From: an uncultured Verrucomicrobiota bacterium
Lineage (GTDB): Bacteria; Verrucomicrobiota; Verrucomicrobiia; Limisphaerales; UBA9464
Reading direction: 5' to 3'
DNA: 64,000 nt
NCBI GenBank assembly: GCA_903916195.1
Contig: CAIWVP010000191.1
Span: 25,837 to 89,836 of the forward strand
Position numbers and translations under genes: made by a program. The notes under the pieces are model-generated. The model had not been told where the DNA came from. It saw nothing but the letters and a program-made list of their open reading frames with translations, and did not search any database. Every line of letters begins with the position of its first letter. Within the stretch, counting starts at the first letter, position 1. This document shows, piece by piece, positions 1-9,900 of this stretch.

Positions 1-654
1 ACGGTGCTGATCCCGGCCTTCGGACTCGGGCGCACCCAGGAGATCCTCGCGATGCTCGCCGTGCAGATGCAGACCGGGAAACTGAAGCGCCAGCCGGTCC
101 ACATCGGCGGATTAGGACGCGTCTTCACCGAGATCTATGACCTCCAGTCCGGACGGACGAACCGCTCGCATCCCGGCCTCAAGCTGACCCAGGCGTTGAA
201 CCTCATCGTCTCGTCGCCCAAGGAACTTGCCCAGATCAGCCTCAACAACAGCCGCATCTTCGTGATGACCGCCGGCATGATGAGCGAGAACACCGGCGCG
301 CACGACCTTGCACTGCGGATGGCGGGCGAGAAGCGCCACGGGATCTTCTTCGTGGGCTACACCGACCCGTCATCGCCGGGAGCCCGGCTCCGGATGGCCG
401 CGCCGGGCGTGCCGTTCATGTTCAGCGGGAGCGGTGGCGAGCTGACCAAGCGTTGCCAGGTGGACGACTTCGACCTGACCGCCCATGGCAACCGCGAGGA
501 CCTGCTCGATTTCGTCGCCCAAGCGGATCCCCAGACAGTGGTCCTCGGCCACGGCGCCGCCGATGCGCGCGCATGGATCGCCGACCAGCTCCGGCAGCGC
601 CATCCCAGCATGAAGGTGCTCCAACCGGGCCCGGGCGAGACCGTCGACGCATGA
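1..654 (+). CDS. MBL-fold/beta-CASP RNase-like hydrolase, C-terminal part (5' truncated by window)
   Basis: The frame is already open at base 1, so only the C-terminal ~217 residues are visible. It begins inside the beta-CASP domain (AFGLGRTQEILAML, the conserved motif used to bind the RNA backbone) and ends with the Zn-dependent RNA-metabolism block. In that block the usual SAHADR motif appears as LTAHGNREDLLDF and is followed by VVLGHGAAD, the conserved late His motif of metallo-beta-lactamase nucleases. By family it is a Zn-dependent endo/exoribonuclease or a related hydrolase of the Ysh1/KH-less type. The N-terminal HxHxDH metal site lies outside the window, so activity cannot be judged. 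No neighbour suggests a specific RNA target. Confidence 0.85.
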   Translation, partial: TVLIPAFGLGRTQEILAMLAVQMQTGKLKRQPVHIGGLGRVFTEIYDLQSGRTNRSHPGLKLTQALNLIVSSPKELAQISLNNSRIFVMTAGMMSENTGAHDLALRMAGEKRHGIFFVGYTDPSSPGARLRMAAPGVPFMFSGSGGELTKRCQVDDFDLTAHGNREDLLDFVAQADPQTVVLGHGAADARAWIADQLRQRHPSMKVLQPGPGETVDA

Positions 655-822
655 GCCGGACCCGGTGCCGATGCCTGCCTTTGGCACCCGGAAAAACTAG
701 TTGTCAACCATCGGCACCGATTCCTATTGTCCGCCCAGTTGCGCCATTTAGGCGCCCAGGACGGATTGTTTTCGTCTTTGTAACTTAGGCAACAACACAC
801 AGAACAACTCACAGGAACTGAC

Positions 823-1932
823 ATGATGAACAAATGGACAGTCGCTTTGGCGGCCACGGGCGTGATCGGCTTCGCTTCGGCGGTGCTCGCGGAAGAATCC
901 CATCCGATCAACACCTTGCTGCCGGCCACCACGCTGAGCGGCTACGTCGACACGTCGGCGATCTGGAACTTGGGCAACGGTGCCAAGCAGGCCAACCGCT
1001 TCGTCAACACCGGCGCGGACCGCCAGGACGGGTTCAACCTGAACGTCGTCAAGCTCCAGCTCGAGAAGGCTCTCGACGAGGGCACCTGGTCCGCCGGCTA
1101 CAAGGCCGAGCTCTGGGCCGGTCCTGACGCCGCCGGTCTCCCGGGCAGCAGCTTCGCCAGCAACCTCGCCATCAAGCAGGCCTACGTCGCGCTCCGCGCC
1201 CCGGTCGGCAACGGCATCGACATCAAGATCGGCCAGTTCGACCCGATCATCGGTTATGAAGTGGCGGACAGCTACGCCAACCCGAACTTCAGCCGTTCGT
1301 TCGGCTTCGCCTACGAGCCCCTCGGCCACACCGGCGTGCTCGCCAGCTACCAGTTCTCCGAAGTGTTCGGTGTCGCCGCGGGTGTCGCGAACACCTACGC
1401 CGGCGCGATCAACGCGAAGGTCGCCACCGAGTCCCGCAAGACGTTCATGTCCGGGATCACCATCAAGGCGCCCGAGAGCCTGGGCTTCCTCGCCGGTTCC
1501 TCGCTGTACGCCGGCGTGGTCGACGGCGGCAACGATGTCGTCAAGGACACCATCAACCTCTACGCCGGTGCGTCCATCGCCACCCCGATCAAGGCCCTCA
1601 GCCTCGGCCTCGCGTACGACTACGTCGCGAACCTCACGGCCAACGGCACCTACGCCAACGCCTACGCGGTCTACGCCTCCTACCAGGTCACCGAGAAGCT
1701 CAAGGCCAACCTCCGCGGCGAGTACGCCAACAACAGCGGCGGCCTCCTCTACGGTGCCAACGACGAGAAGATCACCGGCCTCACCGCCACGATCGACTAC
1801 GCGCTCTGGGCCAACGTCGTGACCCGTGCGGAATTCCGCTGGGACCACATCGCTGGTGGCTCCGTCGCCGGCCCGTTCAACGGTCAGAAGAACGACCTGA
1901 GCGCCGCCGTGAACGTCATCTACAAGTTCTGA
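823..1932 (+). CDS. Outer-membrane beta-barrel porin, BBP2/OmpL-like
   Basis: A 369-residue protein with a clear signal peptide (residues 1-23, ending SAVLA|EE). The rest is rich in alternating aromatic and polar beta strands and ends in YKF, the terminal phenylalanine recognised by the BAM machinery. The internal pattern KIGQFDPIIGYEVADS followed by NPNFSRSFGFAYEP matches the putative beta-barrel porin-2 family found in PVC bacteria and Bacteroidetes. Likely role: a general diffusion channel in the outer membrane. This gene has a recognisable ribosome binding site (AGGA about 8 bases before the tandem ATG codons), unlike many others here, and is followed by a strong terminator, so it is probably a well-expressed single-gene transcript. 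Confidence 0.85.
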   Translation: MMNKWTVALAATGVIGFASAVLAEESHPINTLLPATTLSGYVDTSAIWNLGNGAKQANRFVNTGADRQDGFNLNVVKLQLEKALDEGTWSAGYKAELWAGPDAAGLPGSSFASNLAIKQAYVALRAPVGNGIDIKIGQFDPIIGYEVADSYANPNFSRSFGFAYEPLGHTGVLASYQFSEVFGVAAGVANTYAGAINAKVATESRKTFMSGITIKAPESLGFLAGSSLYAGVVDGGNDVVKDTINLYAGASIATPIKALSLGLAYDYVANLTANGTYANAYAVYASYQVTEKLKANLRGEYANNSGGLLYGANDEKITGLTATIDYALWANVVTRAEFRWDHIAGGSVAGPFNGQKNDLSAAVNVIYKF

Positions 1933-1952
1933 GCTGGCTCTGCCACTCACCG

Positions 1953-1984
1953 ACCCTTCCGGCTCCGGCCGGAAGGGTTTTTTG
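1953..1984 (+). terminator. Rho-independent terminator of the porin gene
   Basis: A perfect 11-bp stem (1953-1963 with 1968-1978) closes a 4-base TCCG loop and runs into a T tract. It starts 20 bases after the porin stop codon. Confidence 0.93.
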
Positions 1985-2083
1985 TTCTCGGGAGGGACGG
2001 CCGGTTCTCGACGGTTTTTCGCGCACCGTCGCCTTCCGGACCTGCCCTCGTTCCCCAGAGGCGGACCCAAGGGTCCTCGGGAC

Positions 2084-2115
2084 GAAAAAGCCCTTCCTCA
2101 CGGAAGGGCTTTTTC
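2084..2115. terminator. Bidirectional rho-independent terminator
   Basis: A 14-bp perfect stem (2084-2097 with 2102-2115) has an A run on one side and a T run on the other, so it can terminate in either direction. Its main client is the minus-strand PEP-CTERM gene that ends at 2131. It also backs up the porin terminator. Confidence 0.9.
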
Positions 2116-2130
2116 ATGGATGCCGGAGGC

Positions 2131-2874
2131 TCACTGGGGTCGCGCCCAACGACGACGCACGATCGCGAAGGCGGCCAATCCTGCGGCGAACATCGCCGCG
2201 TACTCCTCAGGTTCGGGGACCGCGGCGAAGTTGACCGTGAAGTTGTCCGCTCGCGAAGTCCCTCCCGCGGTGACCGTGCCGCCGTTGGCGCTGACCGTCC
2301 CGGCATCCGTCAGGCGGAAATAGACGGTGTCCAGACCCACGAGCCCGCCGGGCACCGAGCCCGTGTCGGCCTGGAACGTGTAGAGGCTTTGGCGTCCACC
2401 GCTGCTCCGCCAATCGTTGCGCGCGTTCGGCGACGGGGAAGCGACGACCGCGTTCTCCATGACCGAGTAGGAAAAGAGCGTCGTGAACGAAATCCCGTCG
2501 GTGCTGTACTGGAGGCCGAAATCACGCGGGCCGGTACCCGAACTCGTGTGGTCCCAATTGACCTCCAACCGGGACGCTCCTCCCCCTCCCTGGGTCGAGA
2601 CCGCGAACTGGAGATAGTCGCCCGCCGACCACGTGTTGACCGAGAGCGAGTTCGCCGAGGCGTTCCCGGGAGGCGTCAGCCAATCCGATGCCGCGGACGC
2701 GTGGTGTCCGAGCGCGGTGCCGATGCCGACATCCGCGGAGAGAGGCCCGATATCGGTGGAATTCGCCCGGTCGGCGGGAGGTGCCGCCTCGAACGTCCAT
2801 TGCGCGATCTGCCCTTGGGCGATGATGGAGGTTGCGACGATGGCGAAGGCGATGATGGGGGATCTTGGATTCAT
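2131..2874 (-). CDS. PEP-CTERM sorting domain protein
   Basis: A 247-residue secreted protein. It has an N-terminal signal peptide (MNPRSPIIAFAIVATSIIAQ) and ends with the full PEP-CTERM signal: VPEPEEY, a hydrophobic segment (about 17 residues) and a basic RRRWARPQ tail. Such tails are processed by exosortase, so the protein is expected to be cut at the PEP motif and delivered to the envelope or the exopolysaccharide layer. The body is a predicted all-beta domain (WTFE, LQFAVS, RLEVNWDHTSSGTG, FRLTDAG) like many lectin-like or choice-of-anchor domains. No catalytic motif is seen. It is transcribed divergently from the esterase at 3165, and the shared 290-bp region has an AT-rich patch. Confidence 0.85.
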   Translation of the reverse strand: MNPRSPIIAFAIVATSIIAQGQIAQWTFEAAPPADRANSTDIGPLSADVGIGTALGHHASAASDWLTPPGNASANSLSVNTWSAGDYLQFAVSTQGGGGASRLEVNWDHTSSGTGPRDFGLQYSTDGISFTTLFSYSVMENAVVASPSPNARNDWRSSGGRQSLYTFQADTGSVPGGLVGLDTVYFRLTDAGTVSANGGTVTAGGTSRADNFTVNFAAVPEPEEYAAMFAAGLAAFAIVRRRWARPQ

Positions 2875-2880
2875 AGGTCC

Positions 2881-2960
2881 TATATGATTGGTTTTGGATT
2901 AATTACCATAGTCTTTCTACTTAGACTTTTAGTCTTAATATCTATAAGGAATCGGAGCCG
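2881..2960 (-). promoter_or_regulatory. AT-rich upstream region of the PEP-CTERM gene with small inverted repeat
   Basis: This is the most AT-rich stretch in the first half of the window. It contains a perfect inverted repeat AGACT-TTT-AGTCT (2923-2935) and several TA-rich hexamers directly upstream of the PEP-CTERM start at 2874. It is likely the promoter/operator for that gene. No exact -35/-10 pair can be assigned with certainty. Confidence 0.45.
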
Positions 2961-3164
2961 CAAGCACAAAACGAGGTCCTTGATGGAGGGTCGGGGACAC
3001 GGCTTTCCCATCGTAAGCGGCCACCACCCCTGTGCTGGAGAGATAGCCACGGCGAGGACGTTGCTGGTGGGTGCAGCGCCGCGTATCCGGCGGCGACGCC
3101 CGACCGATCGGAGGGTCTCTATTTCAAGCTTTAGGCCGGCCTCCTTTTGCGCGAGCTTAGGTGC

Positions 3165-4910
3165 ATGAAGCCACTTCTCCTCGCCTGCCTCCTGCTGTGC
3201 CCGGCGCTCGCCGTCGTCGCCCAAGAATACAAGCTCGGGCCTGATTCGCTCGAACGCGCCCCGGGCGTGCCGAAGGGCCGGGTCGAAAAGTTCGCCTTCG
3301 CCGATTCGAAGGTCTTCCCCGAGACCACGCGCGATGGCTGGATCTACATCCCGTCGCAATACGACGGCTCGAAGCCGGCCGCACTCATGGTCTTCCAGGA
3401 CGGCGGCGGCTACGTCGGCGAGACCGGCCAACAGCGCGTCCCCATCGTCTTCGACAACCTCATCGCCAAGGGAGAGATGCCGGTGACCATCGGCGTCTTC
3501 ATCAACCCGGGCATGCGCGGCGCGAACGGCAGCAACCGCAGCTTCGAGTACGATTCGCTCGGCGGCGCCTACGCGAAGTTCCTCATCGACGAGCTGCTGC
3601 CGTTCGTCGCGCAGAAGTACTCGGTCAAGTTCACCGACGACCCCGACCTGCGCGCCCTCTGCGGCATGAGCAGCGGCGCGATCTGCGCCTTCACCGTGGC
3701 GTGGGAACGGCCCGACCAGTTCCGCAAGGTGCTCTCCCAGATCGGTAGCTTCACCAACATCCGCGGCGGAAACGTCTACCCCTCGTGGATCCGCAAGACC
3801 GAGCGCAAACCGATCCGCGTCTTCCTCCAGGACGGCTCGAACGACCTGAACAACCTCCACGGCAACTGGCCGCTGGCGAACCAAGAGATGGCCAGCGCGC
3901 TCGCGTTCATGGGCTACGACTTCCAGTTCGTGCTCGGCACCGGCAGCCACAGCGGACAGCACGGCGGCACGATCCTGCCCGATTCCCTCCGCTGGCTATG
4001 GCGCCCCGCGCTGGCGTCGCTCCCCAAGCCGGTGACCAAGGACAACCTCGCCGGCGACGAGGCGCTCTCCAAGGTCTTCGCCGACGGAGGCAAGCCCGGT
4101 GATTGGGAGCTGGTCGGCGACGGCTACGGCTTCACCGACGGCGCGTGCGGCGATGCCCAGGGCAACTTCTACTTCAGCGACCTGCCCAAGTCCTTGGTCT
4201 ACCGCGTCGCGGTCGGCGAGACCAAGCCGGTCGCGTGGCTCGAAGGCGGACCGAAGATCAGCGGCCTGAAGTTCGGCCCCGACGGCAAGCTCTACGCCGC
4301 GACCCAAGGACAGGGCACGAACAACACCAAGAAGATCATCGTCATCGATCCCGCCACCAAAGCCATCGAGACCGTCGCCACCGATGTGCAGCCGAACGAT
4401 CTCATCGTGTCCAAGACCGGCTGGATCTATTTCACCGACACCGGCGCCGGCCAGGTCGTGGGCGTGCCCATCACCGCGCGGAACCTGCCGCGGCCGCATC
4501 CGGTCGCCGGCGGCATCAACAAGCCCAACGGCATCGCCTTGAGCGCCGACCAGCGGATGCTGGTGGTCAGCGAATACGGCGGGACCAACGCGTGGAGTTT
4601 CCTGATCGGGGAGGACGGCGGCCTGAAAGGCGGCGAGAAGAACTTGGAGCTGCGCACGCCGGCCGGGAAGATCGACAGCGGCGGCGACGGCATGACGACC
4701 GACGCGGCGGGCCGCTACTGGATCACCAGCCATCTGGGCATCCAGATGTTCGACGTCGGCGGCCGGATGGGCGGCATCGTGTCGCGTCCGCAGGACAAAG
4801 GCACGGTGAGCTGCGCTTTCGCCGGCCCCGGCCGCAGCTACCTCTACGTCTGCAACGCGGACAAGGTCTACCGCCGCAAGACGCTGACCGAAGGCGCGAA
4901 GGTGCCGTGA
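3165..4910 (+). CDS. Secreted esterase (enterochelin-esterase-like) fused to SMP-30/gluconolactonase-like beta-propeller
   Basis: 582 residues starting at ATG 3165, where a clean signal peptide begins (MKPLLLACLLLCPALAVVA). An upstream in-frame TTG at 3147 would spoil it. Residues ~20-285 form an alpha/beta hydrolase of the Esterase D/enterochelin esterase type, with nucleophile motif GMSSG (Ser169 region) and a late catalytic His in GSHSGQHGG. Residues ~300-582 form an SMP-30/gluconolactonase-like six-bladed propeller (GFTDGACGDAQGNFYFSD, KPNGIALSADQR, GDGMTTDAAGRYW). This two-domain secreted architecture is common in Verrucomicrobia and Planctomycetes and is thought to act on sugar esters or lactones. 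The substrate is unknown. No operon partner is visible. Confidence 0.85.
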   Translation: MKPLLLACLLLCPALAVVAQEYKLGPDSLERAPGVPKGRVEKFAFADSKVFPETTRDGWIYIPSQYDGSKPAALMVFQDGGGYVGETGQQRVPIVFDNLIAKGEMPVTIGVFINPGMRGANGSNRSFEYDSLGGAYAKFLIDELLPFVAQKYSVKFTDDPDLRALCGMSSGAICAFTVAWERPDQFRKVLSQIGSFTNIRGGNVYPSWIRKTERKPIRVFLQDGSNDLNNLHGNWPLANQEMASALAFMGYDFQFVLGTGSHSGQHGGTILPDSLRWLWRPALASLPKPVTKDNLAGDEALSKVFADGGKPGDWELVGDGYGFTDGACGDAQGNFYFSDLPKSLVYRVAVGETKPVAWLEGGPKISGLKFGPDGKLYAATQGQGTNNTKKIIVIDPATKAIETVATDVQPNDLIVSKTGWIYFTDTGAGQVVGVPITARNLPRPHPVAGGINKPNGIALSADQRMLVVSEYGGTNAWSFLIGEDGGLKGGEKNLELRTPAGKIDSGGDGMTTDAAGRYWITSHLGIQMFDVGGRMGGIVSRPQDKGTVSCAFAGPGRSYLYVCNADKVYRRKTLTEGAKVP

Positions 4911-4939
4911 GGCGGCGGAAAACAGGGTGTCACCTATAG

Positions 4940-5305
4940 TTGACATCGTTCAGGTCAACGACAACCCTTCACGAGCCGCTGGGATTTGAGGTCGAGCAGC
5001 TGGTGCTGGCCAACGGTCGCTGCCCGTTTGAGGAATGGCTCGCATCGCTGGCGAACAAGAAGACCCAACTGGTTGTGGATGCCCGGATCACCCGACTGCG
5101 CGCCGGGAATCTGGGCGACCACAAGGCTGTCGGCGCGGGCGTCTTTGAGCTGAGGATCGATCACGGGCCGGGACTGCGGGTGTATTTTGGCCGGCGAGGT
5201 AGAGAAATCGTTGTGCTCGTGGGTGGTGGCGACAAGAAGACGCAGAATCGGGACATCAAGAAGGCGCAGGAACTTTGGGAACAGTATGGGAACGACCACC
5301 GTTAG
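4940..5305 (+). CDS. RelE/ParE-superfamily toxin (HigB-like addiction-module killer protein)
   Basis: 121 residues from TTG 4940. The conserved core GVFELRIDHGPGLRVYFG, then IVVLVGGGDKKTQ and IKKAQELW, is the signature of the phage-derived Gp49-like/HigB killer family, which act as translation-dependent mRNA interferases. Family members are usually ~100 residues, so the first ~18 residues here may not be translated. The start is uncertain because TTGACA at 4940-4945 also looks like a -35 element. The 3' end overlaps the antitoxin start by 20 bases, a toxin-first order as in higBA. Confidence 0.85.
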   Translation: MTSFRSTTTLHEPLGFEVEQLVLANGRCPFEEWLASLANKKTQLVVDARITRLRAGNLGDHKAVGAGVFELRIDHGPGLRVYFGRRGREIVVLVGGGDKKTQNRDIKKAQELWEQYGNDHR

Positions 5306-5579
5306 CTATCGGGACGGGCTGTTGAATCGGCTCAAGGACCCCGAGTATGCCGCGATGTATCTGGAAGAGGCCATCGCCGCCGGTGATCGCAAGGCGCTGA
5401 TGATCGCCCTCAAGGATGTGGTGGATGCCCGCGGTGGGGTGGGCGCGTTGGCGGACAAGGTGCCGCTCCAGCGCCAGAGCCTCTACAAAGTGCTGTCGAA
5501 GCAGGGCAACCCCACGCTAGAGACGCTCGGTGCGATCCTGAAACCGCTGGGCCTCCGCTTGTCCGTTGCGGCGGCCTGA
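5286..5579 (+). CDS. HigA-like antitoxin, helix-turn-helix DNA-binding protein
   Basis: 97 residues from ATG 5286, inside the toxin's last codons. The N-terminal half (SYRDGLLNRLKDPEYAAMYL) is the typical addiction-module antidote segment that wraps the toxin. The C-terminal half is a helix-turn-helix (GALADKVPLQRQSLYKVLSK, then NPTLETLGAILKPLGLRLSV). By analogy with higBA it neutralises the upstream toxin and autorepresses the operon. The longer open frame back to 5187 is rejected because it would overlap most of the toxin gene. Confidence 0.88.
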   Translation: MGTTTVSYRDGLLNRLKDPEYAAMYLEEAIAAGDRKALMIALKDVVDARGGVGALADKVPLQRQSLYKVLSKQGNPTLETLGAILKPLGLRLSVAAA

Positions 5580-5584
5580 GCGGC

Positions 5585-6943
5585 TCAGATCCCGGCCAGC
5601 CGGGAATCGGCGTCGCCGAAGCGATCGAGCTGAACGCCCATCTTGTCCATCAGCGACAGATACAGGCCGCAGACCTTCTTCTCGGGCTGCGGCTTGTCGA
5701 CGTAGCTGAGCACGCGGCCGGTCTCCAGCGCGCCACCCAGGCCGCCGACGGTCAAAATCGGCAGACGGCTGCTGTCGTGGCGATTGCCGGACCACATGTT
5801 CGAAAGCAGCAACAGGCACGAATTGTCGAGCACCGTGCCCGATCCTTCGGGCATCGCGTCGAGCCGGCCGGCTAGATAGGCGAGCTGGGAACAATAGTAG
5901 CGGGTGATGCGCTCGTAGCCGTCCGTGAGGTCCTCGTGCGACGCGGAGTGGTGCGACTTGCGGACGTCGAGGAAGGGATAGAACAGCCCGGAGAGATCGC
6001 GGCAGAGCAGCAGGGTGACGACGCGCGTCTTGTCGGTCTGGAAGGCCAGCGCGGTGATGTCGCACATCAGCCGCATGTGCTCGCGGATGTCCTCCGGCAG
6101 GCCGTTGTCCGGCCGCTTCATCATCACCACCGGCACGTCCTTGCCGCGCGCGTTCTCGACGGCCTTGGACTGGTCGCCGCGGGCGCGGTCGATGCGCTTC
6201 TCCACCTCGCGGACGCTGGTGAGGTACTCGTCGAGCTTGGTCTTGTCGCTGCCGCTGACCTTGCGGGACAGGCTCGCGGCGTCGTCCTTCACCCGGTCGA
6301 GGATGCTCTGGGCGCGGCGGTTGCCGCGGTTCTCGAACAGGCTGTCAAAGGCCAGCGACGGGTACACCTCCATCGGCACCGGCGACTCCGCGCTCTGCCA
6401 CGAGATGTGCGAGCTGTAGGCCATGGAAAAGTTCGATTCGTGGTAGCCGGTGATGGGCTGCTCGCATCCGAGCACCATGCTGGGCTGGACCGAATCCTGG
6501 CCGATGCGGTTGGCCAGCACCTGGTCCATGCTGATGCCGCCCTTCAGCACGGCGCCCTTCAGCAAGGGCACGCCGGAGAGCAGGTTGCCGGTCTGTCCGG
6601 GATGGATGCCGACGCCGGTGGCCGACTTGTTGAAGAGGCCGTCGATGAAGTTCATCTTGGCCTTCAGCTTCTCCATCGGTTCGAGGCTCTTGCCGAGCTC
6701 CATGGAGGCACCGGATCCTTTGGCCCACCAGTGGTTGCCGTTCACGCCGTTGCCCCAGAAGAGCGCGGCGAAGCGCTTCGGCATCGCGGTCGGCACATCG
6801 CCCGCCATCGTCTCGGCGCCCCAGACCGGCAGCGATTCCATCCACGGCAGCGCCATGGTCACCCCGACGCCGCGGAGGAAGGTGCGTCGGGAAAGCCGGA
6901 GCTGGCGGGCCGCGGCTGAGGTGTCGTCTCGGGTTTCGCGCAT
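5585..6943 (-). CDS. DUF1552 domain protein, Tat-exported
   Basis: 452 residues. The N-terminus carries a twin-arginine signal (LSRRTFLRGVGVTMALPW), so the folded protein is exported. The remainder matches DUF1552 (AALFWGNGVNGNHW, FIDGLFNKSA, GIHPGQTGNLLSG, SSHISWQS, SHHSASHEDLTDGY). These proteins are restricted largely to PVC and related bacteria and nearly always accompany DUF1592/DUF1587 cytochrome-like proteins. Biochemical function is unknown. The gene begins 6 bases after the DUF1592 stop codon, so the two are almost certainly one operon. Weak similarity to DUF1501/sulfatase-like metal enzymes has been noted for the family but is not demonstrable here. Confidence 0.9.
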   Translation of the reverse strand: MRETRDDTSAAARQLRLSRRTFLRGVGVTMALPWMESLPVWGAETMAGDVPTAMPKRFAALFWGNGVNGNHWWAKGSGASMELGKSLEPMEKLKAKMNFIDGLFNKSATGVGIHPGQTGNLLSGVPLLKGAVLKGGISMDQVLANRIGQDSVQPSMVLGCEQPITGYHESNFSMAYSSHISWQSAESPVPMEVYPSLAFDSLFENRGNRRAQSILDRVKDDAASLSRKVSGSDKTKLDEYLTSVREVEKRIDRARGDQSKAVENARGKDVPVVMMKRPDNGLPEDIREHMRLMCDITALAFQTDKTRVVTLLLCRDLSGLFYPFLDVRKSHHSASHEDLTDGYERITRYYCSQLAYLAGRLDAMPEGSGTVLDNSCLLLLSNMWSGNRHDSSRLPILTVGGLGGALETGRVLSYVDKPQPEKKVCGLYLSLMDKMGVQLDRFGDADSRLAGI

Positions 6944-6949
6944 GGGGTC

Positions 6950-9900
6950 TTACGGGTTCGCGAGGTCGGACGGACCTCGTTTGTTGAGGAACTGCGGGCT
7001 GGTGACGATGGTGTCCACGAGGGTGCCGAACTTGTGGCCATTAGCCGCGAGCTTGGCCCGCATGTCACGCACGGTGATCTCGTCGGAAAGGATCAGGCTG
7101 CGTCCGAGCGCGTAGGCGAGGAGCTTGCGGCAGAGGTTGTCGAGGAAATCGCCTTGGCGGTGCGCCCGGATGTAGGCCTGCAACCCGGTGACGCCGCTGC
7201 CTTCGCTGCCGCCGGGGAAGACGGCCCGGGTGTCCACCGGCCGGTCGCCGAGGTCCTGGGTCCGCAGCTCACCGATCGGGCCGAACCCCTCGAAGACCAG
7301 TCCGAGCGAATCGAACCGCTCGTGGCACGCCGCGCAGTTCGGGTCGTCACGGTGCTTGGCCAGCGTCTCGCGCAAGGTGAGTCCGCCCATCTTTGCCTCG
7401 TCGGCCGGGAGTTCCGGGACGGCCGCGGGCGGCGGCGGGATGCGTTCACCGAGCACGCGGCGGGCGACCCAGTTGCCACGCTTCACCGGGCTGGTTCGGA
7501 GCCCGGGCGAGTTCGCGGTGAGGAAGACCGACATCGGCAACAACCCGCCGCGCCCTTGGCGCCGGACATCGTCGACCCGTGCCCACTGGTTCGACGCCCC
7601 CTGCGGCACCGGGAACCCGTAGTGCTTCGCCAGCACCGGGACCACGAACGTGTGGTCGCTCTCGATGAACTCGAGCACCGACCGGTCGGCGCGGACCACA
7701 TCGAGGATGTAGCGGACCGGCTCCTCGAACATCGCCTGCCGCAGCGCGTCGTCGAAGGCCGGGAACCGCGCGCGATCGACGGCGTTGTGCTCCTCGAAGC
7801 GCCGGAAATCCAGCCAATGCCCACCGAACTCCACGGCCAGCCCGCGGATGCGGTCGTCCTGGACCATCCGCCGCGCCTGCGCCGCCATCACCGCGGGACG
7901 ATGCAGGTCGCCGGCCGTGGCGTGCGCGAGCAGTTCGGCGTCCGGCGCGCTCGCCCACAGGAAATAGCTCAAGCGGCTGGCCAGATCGGGGTCGGACAAC
8001 GGCACCGCTCCGGCCGGGACGCCTTTCGCCAGCTTCGCTCCGTTCGGCCGCGGGCCGGGGCGCCCGACGTCCGTCCGTCCCGAGGCGTCGCCGAGATCCA
8101 CCCGGTAACTGAAGTTCGGCGACATCAGAACGCTCGCGATGCCGTCGCGCACGGCGTCGTCGTGGGTCAGCCCGTCGCGCTCGCGCGAGGTCCGGTAGAA
8201 CGCCAGCAACGATTCCCGCTCCTCGGTCGCGAGCGGACGGCGGTAGGCCTTCTGCGCGAAACGGACGAGCGCCTCCAGGTGCTTGGGCTCGGCGGCGCGC
8301 GCCATCTGCTCGACCCGGTCGATGTTCCGCCACACACGCTCGAAGTGGTCCTTGATCGCCTCCAGCGCCAACGGGCTGGCGCCGACGCGGACGGCCTTCG
8401 CGTGGTAGAGGTCGGCCAGTTTCTTCACCTTGGCCTCGCTGGTGCAGTCCTTGTCCTCGGCGCGCGCGAAGTCGAACTCCGCGTCGCTCAGGAAGCGCGA
8501 ATCGGTCCGCTCGAAATACACCGTGCTCTGGTGCATCCGTTGCGGCACCGACGCGATCATCTCGAATTCGTCCCAGAGGCGGTCCAGGTCGCGGCGCCCG
8601 GCATCGTCCAGCACCATGTCGTACAGCGGACCGTCGTCGCGGAAGTATCCCGTCTGGTTGTGGAGGCCAGCGCTGAGCAGGCGTCCGACGTTCCCGTTGG
8701 CGCGCTCCTCCTCGGGATCGACGAACGACCGCGCGCGTTCCTTGACGTAGAAGGCGTCGGGAAACAACGCCGCGAACCTCGCGAATGCCGCCTCGTGTCT
8801 CGCGCGCGACGCCGGTTCCGACGGCACGGCGAGGTCCGGATCGGCCTCGCGCTTCTTCTTCTTGCGGACCTTGACCTCGTTGTAGCTCTCCGCGTCGGCC
8901 CCCTTCTTCCCGGGCTCCTTGACCACGCCGTCGACCTGCAACAGGGCCGGATCGTAGGTGCGCCGGTTGGCGGCCCACTGGCGGTCCTTCCAGAGCACGA
9001 GCGCTTGCGCGCTCGGGTTGGTCTCGGGCACCGAGAGGTTCGGGACCTCGGGCCGGATCTTCTCGCGCAGGGCCATGACGTGGTCGCGGATCACCTCGCA
9101 GGCCTTGCGCACGTCGGGCGCCGGCTTTCCGCGTTCCGGCTCCGGCAAGGCACGCCACATCGACCGGACCTTCCGCATCGGACCGACGTCTTCCTTCGCG
9201 TCCAACGCGGCCCAGATCATCGAGAGATAGCCGGGGCTGACCTTCGCGCTCGCGGCAGTCGCTGCCAACGTGGCTCGCGGCTTGCCGAGCGCGGCGCGAT
9301 GCCGATGCCGCCACGCCGCCGCGAAGTAATCGGCGAGGTCGGTCGGCTGACGCTGGTAGAAATCGACGATCCGCAGGATGCCGTACTTGTCGCGATCCGT
9401 GTGGACCCTCATCGGATGGCTCGCGAAGGCGATCCCATCCAAATCCAAGACGGCGTGGTCCGCCACACTGCGGGCAGCGCCGAGGTACTTCTTCACCAGC
9501 GCGGGCGACATCGCCAACGACTCGCCGGAATTGTCGAAGCCTTCCTGGTTGGCCGGATCGACGGGGAACTCCTGGGTCGGCCGCAGGTCCACACCGGTCA
9601 GGTCGCGGATGGTGTTGTCGTGTTCGGCGTTGCTCAACCGGCGCGCCAGCACAGGTCCGGGATCACCGGCATGCTTCTTCGCCTCGTGCATCCGCAGTTC
9701 CTGGATCCACGCCACGACGGCCACGTTCTGCGCGGAGGTCGGATGCTGCTCGGCCTTCTTCGGCGGCATATCGCCGGTCTGGAGCTTGTCGAGGACGATC
9801 TCCCAGCGCGCAGCATCCCGGACCACGTCCTCGACCCGGAGATACGGGCTGAGATCGAAGTCGCCCTTCGGCTTCTCATTGTCGTGGCATCCGAGGCAAA

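Noticed and set aside
4940-4945. TTGACA as a promoter -35 for the antitoxin
   Set aside because: No convincing -10 element at 16-18 bases; kept only as a caveat for the toxin start.
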